DNA from: Rhizobiales bacterium CCH10-E5
Lineage (GTDB): Bacteria > Pseudomonadota > Alphaproteobacteria > Rhizobiales > Beijerinckiaceae
Reading direction: 5' to 3'
NCBI GenBank assembly: GCA_001556125.1
Contig: LSIG01000110.1
Location: forward strand, 168,715-232,714
Length of the DNA: 64,000 bases
This document shows, piece after piece, positions 17,511-26,220 of the stretch (position 1 is its first letter; the number at the start of each line of letters is the position of its first letter). The position numbers were made by a program, and so were the translations under genes. Under the pieces are notes generated by a model. It was given only the letters and a program-made list of their open reading frames with translations, was not told where the DNA came from and did no database searches.

Positions 17511-18383
17511 TCAGCTCGTCCTGGCGAAGCGGCCGAGCCAGCCGAGCGCCATGATGCCCGCCAGCACGGTGAAGAGCAGCGTCAGCGAGGCCACCGCCGC
17601 GAAGGGCCAGTTGTAAACCACCATCGACTGCTGCCAGATCAGCGAGGGCAGATAGACCAGCCGCGCCCCGCCGATGACCGATTGCGAGATGAAGGCGGTC
17701 GTTGCCGAGGCGAAGACCAGCGTCGCGCCGGCGATCCAGCCCGGCAGCGTCAGCGGCAGGATCACCCGGAAGAAGGTCCGCCATTTCGAGGCGCCGAGCG
17801 CGCGCGACGCATCGACGAGGTTCTGGTCCATCTGGTTCATGATGGTCAGGAGCGGCAGCAGCATCAGCGGCATCTCGATCTGCGTCAGCGCGATGACGAG
17901 GCCGAGCTCGGTCTGGAGCAGATTGAGCGGGGTCGAGGTCAGCCCGAGCCCGATCAGCGTCTGGTTGAGCACGCCCTCGCGCGCCAGGATGACGATCCAG
18001 GCGAAGGTGCGGATCACGACCGAGGTCAGGAGCGGCATCAGGATGATGAAGATCAGCAGGCGCTGCACGCGCGGGCTCGACGCCCGGAAGACCAGCGCGA
18101 GCGGATAGGCCAGCAGCGTCGTCGCCAGCACGGCCAAGACGCCGAGCTTGAGCGTGTCGAAGATCACCTTCCGGTAGAAGGCATCGCCATAGAACTTGGC
18201 CCAGGAGGCGAGCCCCAGCCGCGTCTGCTCGGCATCGGCATAGAAGCTGATGCCGAGCAGGATCGCAAAAGGCGCGGCAAAAAAGGCGAGATAGGTCAGG
18301 CCGAGCGGCGCCGCGAGGCGCCAGTCGACCCTGGCCCCCGGAACGCCACCGCTCGCGGCGGCCGCTGCAGCCATGCCCGCCAT
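17511..18383 (-). CDS. ABC transporter permease (PotB type), second system
   Basis: A 290-residue permease with six membrane spans and the EAA loop LVDASRALGASKWRTFFRVILPLTLPGW. The first 20 residues are a low-complexity Ala/Gly cytoplasmic lead. It starts 9 bp after the binding-protein stop, so the transporter genes are co-translated. It corresponds to the 8567-9403 permease of the first system. Confidence 0.92.
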   Translation of the reverse strand: MAGMAAAAAASGGVPGARVDWRLAAPLGLTYLAFFAAPFAILLGISFYADAEQTRLGLASWAKFYGDAFYRKVIFDTLKLGVLAVLATTLLAYPLALVFRASSPRVQRLLIFIILMPLLTSVVIRTFAWIVILAREGVLNQTLIGLGLTSTPLNLLQTELGLVIALTQIEMPLMLLPLLTIMNQMDQNLVDASRALGASKWRTFFRVILPLTLPGWIAGATLVFASATTAFISQSVIGGARLVYLPSLIWQQSMVVYNWPFAAVASLTLLFTVLAGIMALGWLGRFARTS

Positions 18384-18392
18384 CGCTGCGTC

Positions 18393-19421
18393 CTACTTGG
18401 TGATTTCCTTGTTGAATCGCTCGATCCAGGCGGCGCGCTGCGGGTTGATCACCGTCCAGTCATGCGTGACCATCGTCGCCAGTTCGTCGAGCGACTTGAT
18501 GTCGAGCGTCTCGACCAGCTTCACGTCCTTGTTGATCGGGACCATGTTATAGGGCTGCTTCTGCAGCTCGGCCTGAACATCCGACGAGATCGCGGTGTCG
18601 ATGTATTTGTAGGCGTTGGCGACGTTGTCGGCACCCTTCACGATGTGCAGCGTGGTCTGGAAGGTGATCGCGCCGGTCTCGGGCTTGATGAACTCGATAT
18701 CGACGCCACGACCCTTCAGCGTCGCGACCGTGTTGGTGTTGGTGTACATGATGTCGATCTGGCCCTGCTGGAACAGGCCGGGCATGGCGGCGGGCGCGGC
18801 GACCGCAGCCGCCTTCGAGACGGCCTTCTTCAGCTCAACGAAGACCGGCTCGACATTGGTGGCGGAGCCGCCGAAGACCTTCGCCATCTCGATGATCGAG
18901 ACCGTGCCGAAGGTGGTCTGGAAGCCGGTGAGGCCCAGCCGCTCGACGTAAGGCGACTTGAACAGGTCGGCCCAGCCCTTGGGAGGCGTGGCGAACTTCT
19001 TCGGGTTGTACGCGATGCCGACGACCTGGGCGTTGCAAGTCACGCCATGCGACTTGATCAGGCCGGTCGGGATCTTCGCGGCGTTGGTCAGCTTGGCGGG
19101 ATCGATCGGCTCGAACAGACCGGCGGCCTGCGCCGCTGCGGCCGGGCCGGGATCCAGCACGAAGCAGTCGAAGGGCGGCACGCCGCGCGCGGCGCGCACC
19201 TTGGCGACCTGATCGACGGCGAACAGCGCGTCGAAGGCGACGTCGACGCCGGCGTTCTTCTTGAGCGCCGGAGCGACGACGCCGCGATAGGCCTCTTCCC
19301 AGGTGCCGGGATAGATCGCGGCGGTGAGGCTGCCCGAGGCGCTGGCGCGCAGCGGCAGGAGCGACGCCAGGCCGAGCGCGCCGGCGCCGGCCAGGAGGTC
19401 TCGACGGTTCATCTGTGTCAT
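18393..19421 (-). CDS. ABC transporter solute-binding protein, second system
   Basis: A 342-residue periplasmic protein whose leader MTQMNRRDLLAGAGALGLAS resembles a twin-arginine signal ending ASASG. The mature part has the family 1 pattern (AAIYPGTWEEAYRGVVAPALKKNAGVDV, then CFVLDPGPAAA, then GWADLFKSPYVERLGL). The ATG at 19421 is preferred over one 11 codons upstream because that would precede the signal with a Pro/Glu-rich stretch. It differs clearly from the SBP at 6448, implying a different ligand. Confidence 0.88.
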   Translation of the reverse strand: MTQMNRRDLLAGAGALGLASLLPLRASASGSLTAAIYPGTWEEAYRGVVAPALKKNAGVDVAFDALFAVDQVAKVRAARGVPPFDCFVLDPGPAAAAQAAGLFEPIDPAKLTNAAKIPTGLIKSHGVTCNAQVVGIAYNPKKFATPPKGWADLFKSPYVERLGLTGFQTTFGTVSIIEMAKVFGGSATNVEPVFVELKKAVSKAAAVAAPAAMPGLFQQGQIDIMYTNTNTVATLKGRGVDIEFIKPETGAITFQTTLHIVKGADNVANAYKYIDTAISSDVQAELQKQPYNMVPINKDVKLVETLDIKSLDELATMVTHDWTVINPQRAAWIERFNKEITK

Positions 19422-19437
19422 CGGCAGGGGCTCCGGT

Positions 19438-20544
19438 TCAGGGTTGGGCGGCAAAGAGGACGGGGCGGGCGTGGTCGGCGAGGCCGCAGAAGGCCGTGCC
19501 CGAGCGGCCCGAGGCCATGCCGGGACGGCGCGGCATCGCGATCTTCAGAGAGCTGCCATCGGCGCCGGTGACGTCATGGATCAGCTCGCCGCCGATCGGC
19601 AGGCTCAGCTTGAGCTCGACCGGGAAGCGGCCCTCCCCGGCTTCGTCGGCGAGCCGCATCTGCTCGGGGCGGACCGAGACGAGAACCGGCTGGCCGGGTG
19701 CGAAGCGGGCGGCGGACGGCACCGTCCAGGCGGCGCCGTTGCCGAGCGTCACCGCGTAGCCGCCCTCGACCGACGCCGCGATCTGCCCGCTCAGCAGATT
19801 GCTGGAGCCGATGAAGCTGTTGACGAACAGCGTGGCGGGCTCGTCATAGACCTGAACCGGCGTGCCGAGCTGCTCGATCCGGCCCTGGCTCATCACGGCG
19901 ATGCGGTCGGCGATCGCCATCGCCTCGTCCTGGTCGTGCGTGACCATGATCGCGGTCAGGGCGAACTGGCGCTGCAGCCGCTTAATCTCGATCTGCATGT
20001 CGAGCCGCAGGTTCTTGTCGAGGGCGGCAAAGGGCTCGTCGAGCAGCAGGATGCGCGGCCGCATGGCGAGTGCCCGCGCCAGCGCGACGCGCTGCTGCTG
20101 GCCGCCGGACAGCTGCTTGGGCTTGCGATCGGCGAAGCCCGCCATCTGGACGGTGGCCAGCATCTCCTCGACGCGGCTGTGCTGGACGGCCCGGCTCTCG
20201 CCCCGAGCGGCGAGACCGTAGGCGATGTTCTCCGCCACCGTCATGTGCGGGAACAGCGCGTAGTTCTGGAAGACGATGCCGATCTCGCGGCGGTTCGGCG
20301 GCAGGGTGTCGATCGGACGGCCATCGATCAGGACCTTGCCGTTGCCCTGCTGGATGAAGCCGGCGACGATCCGCAGCAGCGTTGTCTTGCCGCAGCCGGA
20401 GGGGCCGAGCAGCGCGACCAGTTCGCCGCCCTTGACCTCGAGCGTGACGTTGTCGACCGCCAGCCCGCCGCCATAGCTGTGCGTGATGCCGTCGAGCGTC
20501 AGCGGCTGGGCGGACATGGTCGCGGAAGGGGCAGGCGCAGCCAT
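19438..20544 (-). CDS. ABC transporter ATP-binding protein (PotA type), second system
   Basis: A 368-residue ATPase with Walker A GPSGCGKTT, Q-loop VFQNYALFPHMTV, signature LSGGQQQRVALARAL, Walker B ILLLDEPFAALD, H-loop VTHDQDEAM and a C-terminal TOBE region (residues about 265-350). It is the first gene of the minus-strand operon. The ATG at 20544 is placed about 30 nt after the start predicted by the sigma-54 promoter; an internal ATG at 20517 is possible but has no visible ribosome binding site. Confidence 0.93.
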   Translation of the reverse strand: MAAPAPSATMSAQPLTLDGITHSYGGGLAVDNVTLEVKGGELVALLGPSGCGKTTLLRIVAGFIQQGNGKVLIDGRPIDTLPPNRREIGIVFQNYALFPHMTVAENIAYGLAARGESRAVQHSRVEEMLATVQMAGFADRKPKQLSGGQQQRVALARALAMRPRILLLDEPFAALDKNLRLDMQIEIKRLQRQFALTAIMVTHDQDEAMAIADRIAVMSQGRIEQLGTPVQVYDEPATLFVNSFIGSSNLLSGQIAASVEGGYAVTLGNGAAWTVPSAARFAPGQPVLVSVRPEQMRLADEAGEGRFPVELKLSLPIGGELIHDVTGADGSSLKIAMPRRPGMASGRSGTAFCGLADHARPVLFAAQP

Positions 20545-20915
20545 CTGAATGACGTCGATCCTCGGCCGGTGGGCGCCGCAGGCCAGCAACTGCCGTGCCA
20601 ACCGCGACGCGCGGCCTTGCGGAGCGGGAGCGGGCTCGCGCTTCTCCTCGATGCGCCCGACCTGCCGATTGCGGACTTTGCGGCGGCGGCCAGCGCATGC
20701 TTGCGCGCCATCTGCCTGCCGATGCGGCAGATCAGGCCCCGTCGGCAGGCCCGGCGGGTCCGGGACATAGCCGGTATTCGCCGGGTGAATGCTCAGGGCG
20801 GCATCTGCCCGGTCGTGCTCATTGCCTGTCCGCATGCGCTCCCGCAGTGTTGCGATGCGTCGGCGACGCTCCCGTGTGGGAGTGCCCTGACGAGACAGCC
20901 GACGAGGATGCCTCC
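20545..20915. other. Divergent intergenic region (371 bp) without a gene
   Basis: No convincing coding frame is present between the ABC operon and the M20 hydrolase. It holds the minus-strand sigma-54 promoter (20585-20601). A small hairpin, CGCTCCC-GTGT-GGGAGTG (with one G-T pair), lies at about 20866-20883, upstream of the hydrolase start. Nothing else could be identified. Confidence 0.6.
20585..20601 (-). promoter_or_regulatory. Sigma-54 (RpoN) promoter for the minus-strand ABC operon
   Basis: Read on the minus strand the sequence is TTGGCACGGCAGTTGCT, again TGGCACG-N4-TTGCW with GG and GC exactly ten bases apart. Transcription would start near 20574, about 30 nt before the ATPase ATG at 20544. 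It is almost identical to the promoter at 6376-6392 (TTGGCACG....TTGCT), so both operons are probably switched on by the same nitrogen signal. Confidence 0.85.
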
Positions 20916-22209
20916 ATGCCAACGACCCCCGCGCCAGAGACGGAGCAGCCGGTGCTTGCGATCTCTCCGGAGCGACTGGCGGCCGCCGTCGCGGCGCAGC
21001 GCGGCCTCGCCGAGCGCCTCTTTGCGAGGCTGGCCGAGGGCAGCCCCGGAAACCCCGGCATCATGCGCGACACCTATGGCGCGGGCGAGGATTTCGGCCA
21101 CCGCGTCTTCGCGGAGGCCGCCGCAGCGGCGGGGCTCGCAGTGACCACCGACGCGGCGCTCAACACCTATGCGACCTGGCGCGGCAGCGATCCGTCGTCC
21201 CCGGCAATCCTGATGGGCTCGCATCTCGACAGCGTGCCCCATGGCGGCAATTTCGACGGCGCGGCCGGCGTGGTGGCGGGTCTCGTCACGCTGGCTGCGC
21301 TCCGGACTCTGGGCGTGGCCCCGCGGCGCGACCTGACGGTGATGGGGGTGCGCGCGGAGGAGAGCGTCTGGTTCCAGGTCTCCTATATCGGCAGCCGCGG
21401 CGCGCTCGGGACGCTGCCCGAGGGCGCGCTGGAGGCCAAACGCATCGATACCGGCCGCCCCCTCGCCGACCATATCCGGGGCTGCGGCGGCGATCCCGAG
21501 GCGCTGCGGCGCCGCGAGCGCAGCCTCGACCCCAGCCGGATCCGGGCCTTTCTGGAGGTCCATATCGAGCAGGCGCCGAGCCTTGTCGAGGCCGGATTCC
21601 CGATCGCGATCTGCACCGGCATCCCCGGCAATTTCCGCTATCCGAATGCGCGCATTCTCGGCCGCTACGACCATGTCGGTACGCCCCGGCGCTTCCGCCG
21701 CGACGCGGCCATGGCCGGCATGGCGCTGGCGGCGGAACTCGATGCGATCTGGGCCGAGCACGAGGCGCGCGGTGAGGGAATGGCCGTGACCTTCGGGCGC
21801 TTTCACACCGATGCCGACAAGCACGGCATGACCACCGTTCCGGGCGAATTCCGCTTCAGCCTCGACGTGCGCGCCTATGACGAGGCGGTGCTCGCCCGCG
21901 TGGAGGCGCGGATGCATGAGGCGATCGCGCGGATCGAGTCCGAGCGCAGCGTCGTGTTCGACCTGGGAACGCGCGCCTCGGCTGCGGTCGGCCCGGTCGA
22001 TCCCGGTATCCGGACGGCGCTGACGGATGCGGCGGAGCGGCTCGGCCTCGCATGATTCCGCGGCGTTTGCCGCCGCGGGCGTACCGGTCGCGATGCTGTT
22101 CGTGCGCAACGAGAACGGCAGCCACAACCCGCTGGAGGCGATGGCGATCGACGATTTCATGGCCGCGGCTACCGTGCTCGCGCAATGGGTCGCCGACAAC
22201 GCCGGCTGA
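20916..22209 (+). pseudogene. M20 hydantoinase/carbamoylase-family amidase, broken by a small deletion
   Basis: The family hydrolyses N-carbamoyl amino acids or allantoate using two metal ions. The main frame (MPTTPAPETEQP...) has the ligand segments MGSHLDSVPHGGNFDGAAG, MGVRAEESVWF and EVHIEQAPSLVEAG, but stops at 22053-22055 after AAERLGLA. The missing C-terminus continues one frame on: HDSAAFAAAGVPVAMLFVRNENGSHNPLEAM...WVADNAG to 22209. Between them the usual (M/P)xSGAG segment before the metal His-Asp is absent, so a deletion of 3n+2 bases (about 23 or 26) is more likely than a read error. The product would lack the last metal ligand. The start at 20916 follows a GACGAGGA-type ribosome site. 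Confidence 0.78.
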
Positions 22210-22230
22210 GCGGCCGCGCCGGGCCGGCCG

Positions 22231-23007
22231 TCAGGCCAGCATGCGCGTGTCGCCGCAGACCGAGATCTCCTGCCCCGAGATCGTCTTCGCGAAGGGCGAG
22301 GCGAGGAAGACGATCTGCTTCGCAATGTCGGCGGGGTCGACGAATTGCTTGATCGAGACGCCGGCGAAGAGGCGCTGCGTCATCTCCTCATGCGAGACGT
22401 TGAAGCTGCGCGCCTTGTTGGCGATGACGCTCTGGATGCGCGGTCCCTCGACGAGGCCAGGGCAGATCGCATTGGCGCGGATGCCGAATTCGCCCAATTC
22501 GGCTGAGAGCGCCTTGGTGAAGCCGATGACGCCCCATTTCGCCGCGGCATAGGGCGAGCGCAGCGGGAAGCCGTGCTTGCCGGCCTGGCTGGAGAGATTG
22601 ACGATCGAGGCGTTCTTCGACTGCTTGAGATGCGGCACCGCCAGCCTCGTGCAGTTGAACTGCCCGGTCAGATCGATCGCGACGCAGGTGTCCCAATCTT
22701 CGGGGGCAATCTCGTCGACGCGTCCCGTCGGGCCGGCGATGCCGGCGTTGTTGACGAGGCAATCGAGCCCGCCCAGCGCCGCCAGCGCCTCCTCCATCAG
22801 CCGCGCGACGGCGGCCCTGTCCGAGACGTCGCAGACAGACTGCGTCATCCCCGGGTCGCTCTTCGCCATGTCGGCGAGCGCGGCATGGTCGACGTCGCAG
22901 ATATGGACCTTCGCGCCCTCGGCCGCGAAGGCACGCGCCGTGGCGCGGCCGATGCCGTTGGCGCCGGCCGTCACCAGCACGCGCAGCCCCTCGATCTGCA
23001 GATCCAT
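22231..23007 (-). CDS. Short-chain dehydrogenase/reductase
   Basis: A 258-residue SDR. The cofactor motif is VTAGANGIGRATARAF, with NNAGIAGPTG following, and the catalytic Ser plus YxxxK appear in NLSSQAGKHGFPLRSPYAAAKWG. CDVDH after the second strand favours NAD. It sits 14 bp downstream of the GntR gene on the same strand, so the two form an operon divergent to the livJ-like gene. It probably oxidises a hydroxy acid or alcohol from the same pathway; the substrate is unknown. Confidence 0.9.
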   Translation of the reverse strand: MDLQIEGLRVLVTAGANGIGRATARAFAAEGAKVHICDVDHAALADMAKSDPGMTQSVCDVSDRAAVARLMEEALAALGGLDCLVNNAGIAGPTGRVDEIAPEDWDTCVAIDLTGQFNCTRLAVPHLKQSKNASIVNLSSQAGKHGFPLRSPYAAAKWGVIGFTKALSAELGEFGIRANAICPGLVEGPRIQSVIANKARSFNVSHEEMTQRLFAGVSIKQFVDPADIAKQIVFLASPFAKTISGQEISVCGDTRMLA

Positions 23008-23021
23008 TCCGTCTCTCCCCG

Positions 23022-23777
23022 TCAGGCCCGAAGCTGGCCCGTTTCCTCGATATGGGCGGCGGCGGCCGCGATGTCGTCTTCCAGCGCCGCGCGGGCGGCC
23101 GGGGCATCCCGGCGCCGCACGGCCCCCAGCAGGCGGGCATGCGCCTGCATGGCGCTGCCGCCCTCGAGCCTCCGCGGCTCGTGGCGCATGTCGAGATTGA
23201 GGATCGGCCCGGCCTTGAGCCAGAGCCGCTCGATCATCTCGATCAGGCTTGGCATCGCGGCCGCCTCATAGAGCGCGAAATGCAGGTCGCGATTGGCGGC
23301 GACGGCCGCCGCGCTGTCAGGCGGATCGGCGCTCGCTGCCTGGCGGAAAGCCGCGTCGAAGGCTGCGATCCGGTCGATGTCGGCGGGCGTCGCCTGGCGC
23401 GCCGCCTCCTCGGCCGCAAAGCCCTCGACGACGAGGCGCAGCCGCGTCAGTTCGCGAAACTGCGCCAGCGAGAGCACGGGCACGCGCACCGCTCGGCCGG
23501 GCAGCACCTCCAGCGCGCCATCGGCCGCGAGCCGGCTGACCGCCTCACGCACCGGCATCATCGAGACGCCCAGCGCTTCGGCGACGCGGCGCAACGAAAG
23601 CTTCTCGCCGGGGGCGAGACGGCCTGCGACGAGAAGGGAGCGCAACTCCCCCGTGACGCGCTCGCCCAGCGTCTCGCGCGGCAGGGCGCCGATGGCGTCA
23701 AGCGGCGAAGCCTCGGCCTCCCCCGAGGGAGCCGACCGCTCGGAGGCGGTTGACGAGGGCTGGACAGCGGCGGTCAT
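23022..23777 (-). CDS. GntR-family (FCD) transcriptional regulator
   Basis: A 251-residue regulator with a winged HTH at about residues 50-105 (LRRVAEALGVSMMPVREAVSRLAADGAL) and an FCD domain containing NRDLHFALYEAA. The ATG at 23777 is preferred to the upstream one at 23801, because the longer form would start inside the palindrome CTGTGATCACAG. It is divergent to the branched-chain-type ABC binding protein (start 23885) and probably controls that operon and its own SDR partner. Confidence 0.88.
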   Translation of the reverse strand: MTAAVQPSSTASERSAPSGEAEASPLDAIGALPRETLGERVTGELRSLLVAGRLAPGEKLSLRRVAEALGVSMMPVREAVSRLAADGALEVLPGRAVRVPVLSLAQFRELTRLRLVVEGFAAEEAARQATPADIDRIAAFDAAFRQAASADPPDSAAAVAANRDLHFALYEAAAMPSLIEMIERLWLKAGPILNLDMRHEPRRLEGGSAMQAHARLLGAVRRRDAPAARAALEDDIAAAAAHIEETGQLRA

Positions 23778-23791
23778 GTCTGCCAACCTAA

Positions 23792-23803
23792 CTGTGATCA
23801 CAG
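23792..23803. promoter_or_regulatory. Candidate GntR operator, 12-bp palindrome
   Basis: CTGTGATCACAG is a perfect palindrome in the 107-bp gap between the divergent gntR and livJ-like genes, 15 bp upstream of the gntR ATG. Placement and symmetry fit an autoregulatory site for the adjacent FCD regulator. The core TGTGATCACA also resembles a CRP/FNR half-site pair, so another regulator is possible. Confidence 0.5.
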
Positions 23804-23884
23804 ATCACGACAAGCGGCGTCAGACCGCTGATCAACATCAGCCGCAGCCCCGAGGGCGCGGCGCTCGTTCTGGGAGGAACGCTC

Positions 23885-25147
23885 ATGTCAGACCTGTTGA
23901 AGACGACCCGACTCTCGCGCCGGCAGGCGCTGGCGGGTCTCGGCGCCGGCACCGCCGCCGGCCTGATCGCCAGCCCCTCGATCATCCTCGCACAGACGCC
24001 CGACGCGATCCGTTTCGGCCATCTGACGCCGCGCACGGGCTTTCTCGGCCCGCTCGGCGAGTATGGCGTCATGGCGGTCGATCTCGCGGTCGAGGAGATC
24101 AATGCGGCCGGCGGCGTCAACGGCCGCAAGCTCGAGGCGCTGAAGGAGGACTCGGTCAATCCGCAGACGGCCTCGACCAAGGCCGAGCGCATGATCGAGC
24201 GCGACAAGGTCACCTGCATTCTCGGCGAAATCTCCTCGGCCTCCTGCCTGACGATCTCGCAGGTCGCGGCGCGCAACAAGACGCTCTTCGTCAACACCGG
24301 CGGCAATTCCGACGCGCTGCGCGGCGAGAGCTGCAACCGCTACATGTTCCATGTCGAGCACCAGAACTCGATGTATGTGAAGAGCTGCGGCCGCTCGCTG
24401 ATGGCGCAGGGCCTGGTGAAGGGCAAGAAGTGGTTCTCGCTCACCGCCGACTATGCCTTCGGCCATGACCTGCTCAAGGTCGCCAAGCGCTTCATGGAGG
24501 CCAATGGCGGCCAGTTCGCCGCCGACAAGCTGGTGCCGACGGACGCGACCGACTTCTCGGCGCTGCTGCTGGAAATCCGCGCCGCCAAGCCCGACCTCGT
24601 GATCTCGAACCTCGCCGGCAACCAGATCACCAACTTCCTCAAGCAATATGCCGAGTTCGGCCTGACCTTCCCGGTCGCCGGCTTCGGCTTCGACACGGCG
24701 CTGGCCTGGGCCGCGGGCAAGGACAATTTCGCCGGCATCTGGCCCTGCGTCTGGCACCATCTGATCGACACCCCCGGCACAAAGGCCTTTGTCGCCGCCT
24801 TCACCAAGAAGTACGGCAAGCCGCCCGAGAACCAGGCCTGGGGCGACTACATGGCCGTGAAGATCATGGCGCAGTCGATGAACGAGCTGAAATCAACGGA
24901 GACGGCCAAGATCCTGGAGCATTGGGAAAAGGGCGCCAAGTTCGACGTGCTCAAGGGCCGGCCCGGCTATTTCCGCGCCTCGGACCACCAGCTCATCAGC
25001 GAGATGTACACGATCACCGCGCTGCCGCCGGCCCACGTCAAGAACCCATGGGACCTCTTCACCTCCTCACCCGCCGTGCCCGGCCCGAACGAGGACATGG
25101 AGGTCATCGCCACCAGCGGCGACGAGGCCGTCTGCAAGATGAGCTGA
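23885..25147 (+). CDS. ABC transporter substrate-binding protein, branched-chain amino acid (LivJ) type
   Basis: A 420-residue periplasmic binding protein with a twin-arginine leader (LSRRQALAGLGAGTAAGLIA, cleavage after ILAQ). The type I fold pattern is clear: IRFGHLTPRTGFLGPLGEYGVMAVDLAVEEINAAGGVNGRK, then ILGEISSASCLTIS, then ADYAFGHDLLKVAKRF. Such proteins often bind aromatic acids, amides or urea-like compounds rather than leucine. It starts the operon with livH and the fused livMGF-like gene, although a repeat-containing gap of 190 bp separates it from livH. Confidence 0.9.
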   Translation: MSDLLKTTRLSRRQALAGLGAGTAAGLIASPSIILAQTPDAIRFGHLTPRTGFLGPLGEYGVMAVDLAVEEINAAGGVNGRKLEALKEDSVNPQTASTKAERMIERDKVTCILGEISSASCLTISQVAARNKTLFVNTGGNSDALRGESCNRYMFHVEHQNSMYVKSCGRSLMAQGLVKGKKWFSLTADYAFGHDLLKVAKRFMEANGGQFAADKLVPTDATDFSALLLEIRAAKPDLVISNLAGNQITNFLKQYAEFGLTFPVAGFGFDTALAWAAGKDNFAGIWPCVWHHLIDTPGTKAFVAAFTKKYGKPPENQAWGDYMAVKIMAQSMNELKSTETAKILEHWEKGAKFDVLKGRPGYFRASDHQLISEMYTITALPPAHVKNPWDLFTSSPAVPGPNEDMEVIATSGDEAVCKMS

Positions 25148-25181
25148 TCGGGACGAAATCTGTCCCTGTCGCGTCTTCGGT

Positions 25182-25276
25182 CCGTCATGGTCGGGCTTGT
25201 CCCGACCATCCACGTCTTCCTTCGTCGAGAGCGGTGGTCAAGACGTGGATGCTCGCCACAAGGGCGAGCATGACGG
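25182..25276. repeat. Cloverleaf-like intergenic repeat
   Basis: The outer arms CCGTCAT (25182-25188) and ATGACGG (25270-25276) enclose three stems: TGGTCGGG...CCCGACCA, CCACGTCTT...AAGACGTGG, and ATGCTCGCC-ACAA-GGGCGAGCAT. This gives a four-way-junction fold. A second copy with the same stems and a different central loop is at 28786-28877. It lies between the binding-protein and livH genes. Confidence 0.85.
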
Positions 25277-25337
25277 TGCGGGGCGCCTTTGTTGACGACG
25301 CAATTGTCGGATTTCAACTGCGAATAAAGGCCAATCC

Positions 25338-26213
25338 TTGCTTACCCTCTTCATCCAGCAGGTGCTGAACGGGCTGCTCGACGGGGTCTATTACCTCCTG
25401 ATCGCGCTCGGCCTGTCGCTGATCTTCTCGCTGGGCGGCATCGTCAACCTGGCGCATGGCGCCTTCTACGCGATCGGCGCCTATCTCACGATCGTGCTGG
25501 CCCCGCATATCGGCTTCGGCGGCGCGATGGTGGCCTCGCCCGTGCTGGTCGCGCTGATCGGCATCGTCGTCGAGCGCGGGCTCTTTCAGCGATTTTACAG
25601 ATCCGATCCAATTCTCTCGCTGCTGCTCACTTTCGGGCTCGCCATGGTGGCGGAGCAGTCGCTGCGGATGATCTTCGGAGCGCCGCCGCTCTCCTTCTCG
25701 ATCCCGCGTGAGCTGCGCGGCCAGATCTTCATCGGCGACTTCATCTATTCGCGCTACCGGGCGATGCTGCTCCTGATCGCGGCCGGCTGTGTGCTGGGCC
25801 TGTGGTTCCTGCTGCAGCGCACCGCCTTCGGCCGCGTCGTGCGCGCCGGCGTGCAGAACCCCGACATGGTCGGCGCGCTCGGGATCTCCTTGCAGCCCTA
25901 CATGGTCGCGGTCGCCGGCATCGGCATCGGGCTCGCGGGCCTGGCCGGCGTGCTGCTGGCGCCGATCTATTCGATCCATCCCGCCATGGGGCAGGAGATC
26001 ATCACGCCGGCCTTCGTCGTCGTCGTCATCGGAGGCCTGGGCTCCTTCTGGGGCGTGGTGGTGGCCGCGCTGATGGTCGGGCTGGTGAAGGGCATCACCA
26101 TCGGGCTTGGCTACACGCAGTGGTCGACGGCCGTGATCTACCTGATGATGCTGCTCGTCCTGCTGTTCCGGCCCCGCGGCCTGTTCGGCGAACGCATCCA
26201 GCGTTTCGAGTGA
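25338..26213 (+). CDS. livH: ABC transporter permease, LivH type
   Basis: A 291-residue membrane protein with about eight hydrophobic segments and the LivH features GIVNLAHGAFYAIGAY near the N-terminus and GLAGLAGVLLAPIYSIHPAMG in the second half. The start is the TTG at 25338, preceded by AAAGG at a suitable distance (25326-25330); the hydrophobic N-terminus MLTLFIQQVLNGLLDGVYYLL matches the family. It ends 7 bp before the fused permease/ATPase gene. Confidence 0.9.
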   Translation: MLTLFIQQVLNGLLDGVYYLLIALGLSLIFSLGGIVNLAHGAFYAIGAYLTIVLAPHIGFGGAMVASPVLVALIGIVVERGLFQRFYRSDPILSLLLTFGLAMVAEQSLRMIFGAPPLSFSIPRELRGQIFIGDFIYSRYRAMLLLIAAGCVLGLWFLLQRTAFGRVVRAGVQNPDMVGALGISLQPYMVAVAGIGIGLAGLAGVLLAPIYSIHPAMGQEIITPAFVVVVIGGLGSFWGVVVAALMVGLVKGITIGLGYTQWSTAVIYLMMLLVLLFRPRGLFGERIQRFE

Positions 26214-26220
26214 GGCCGCG

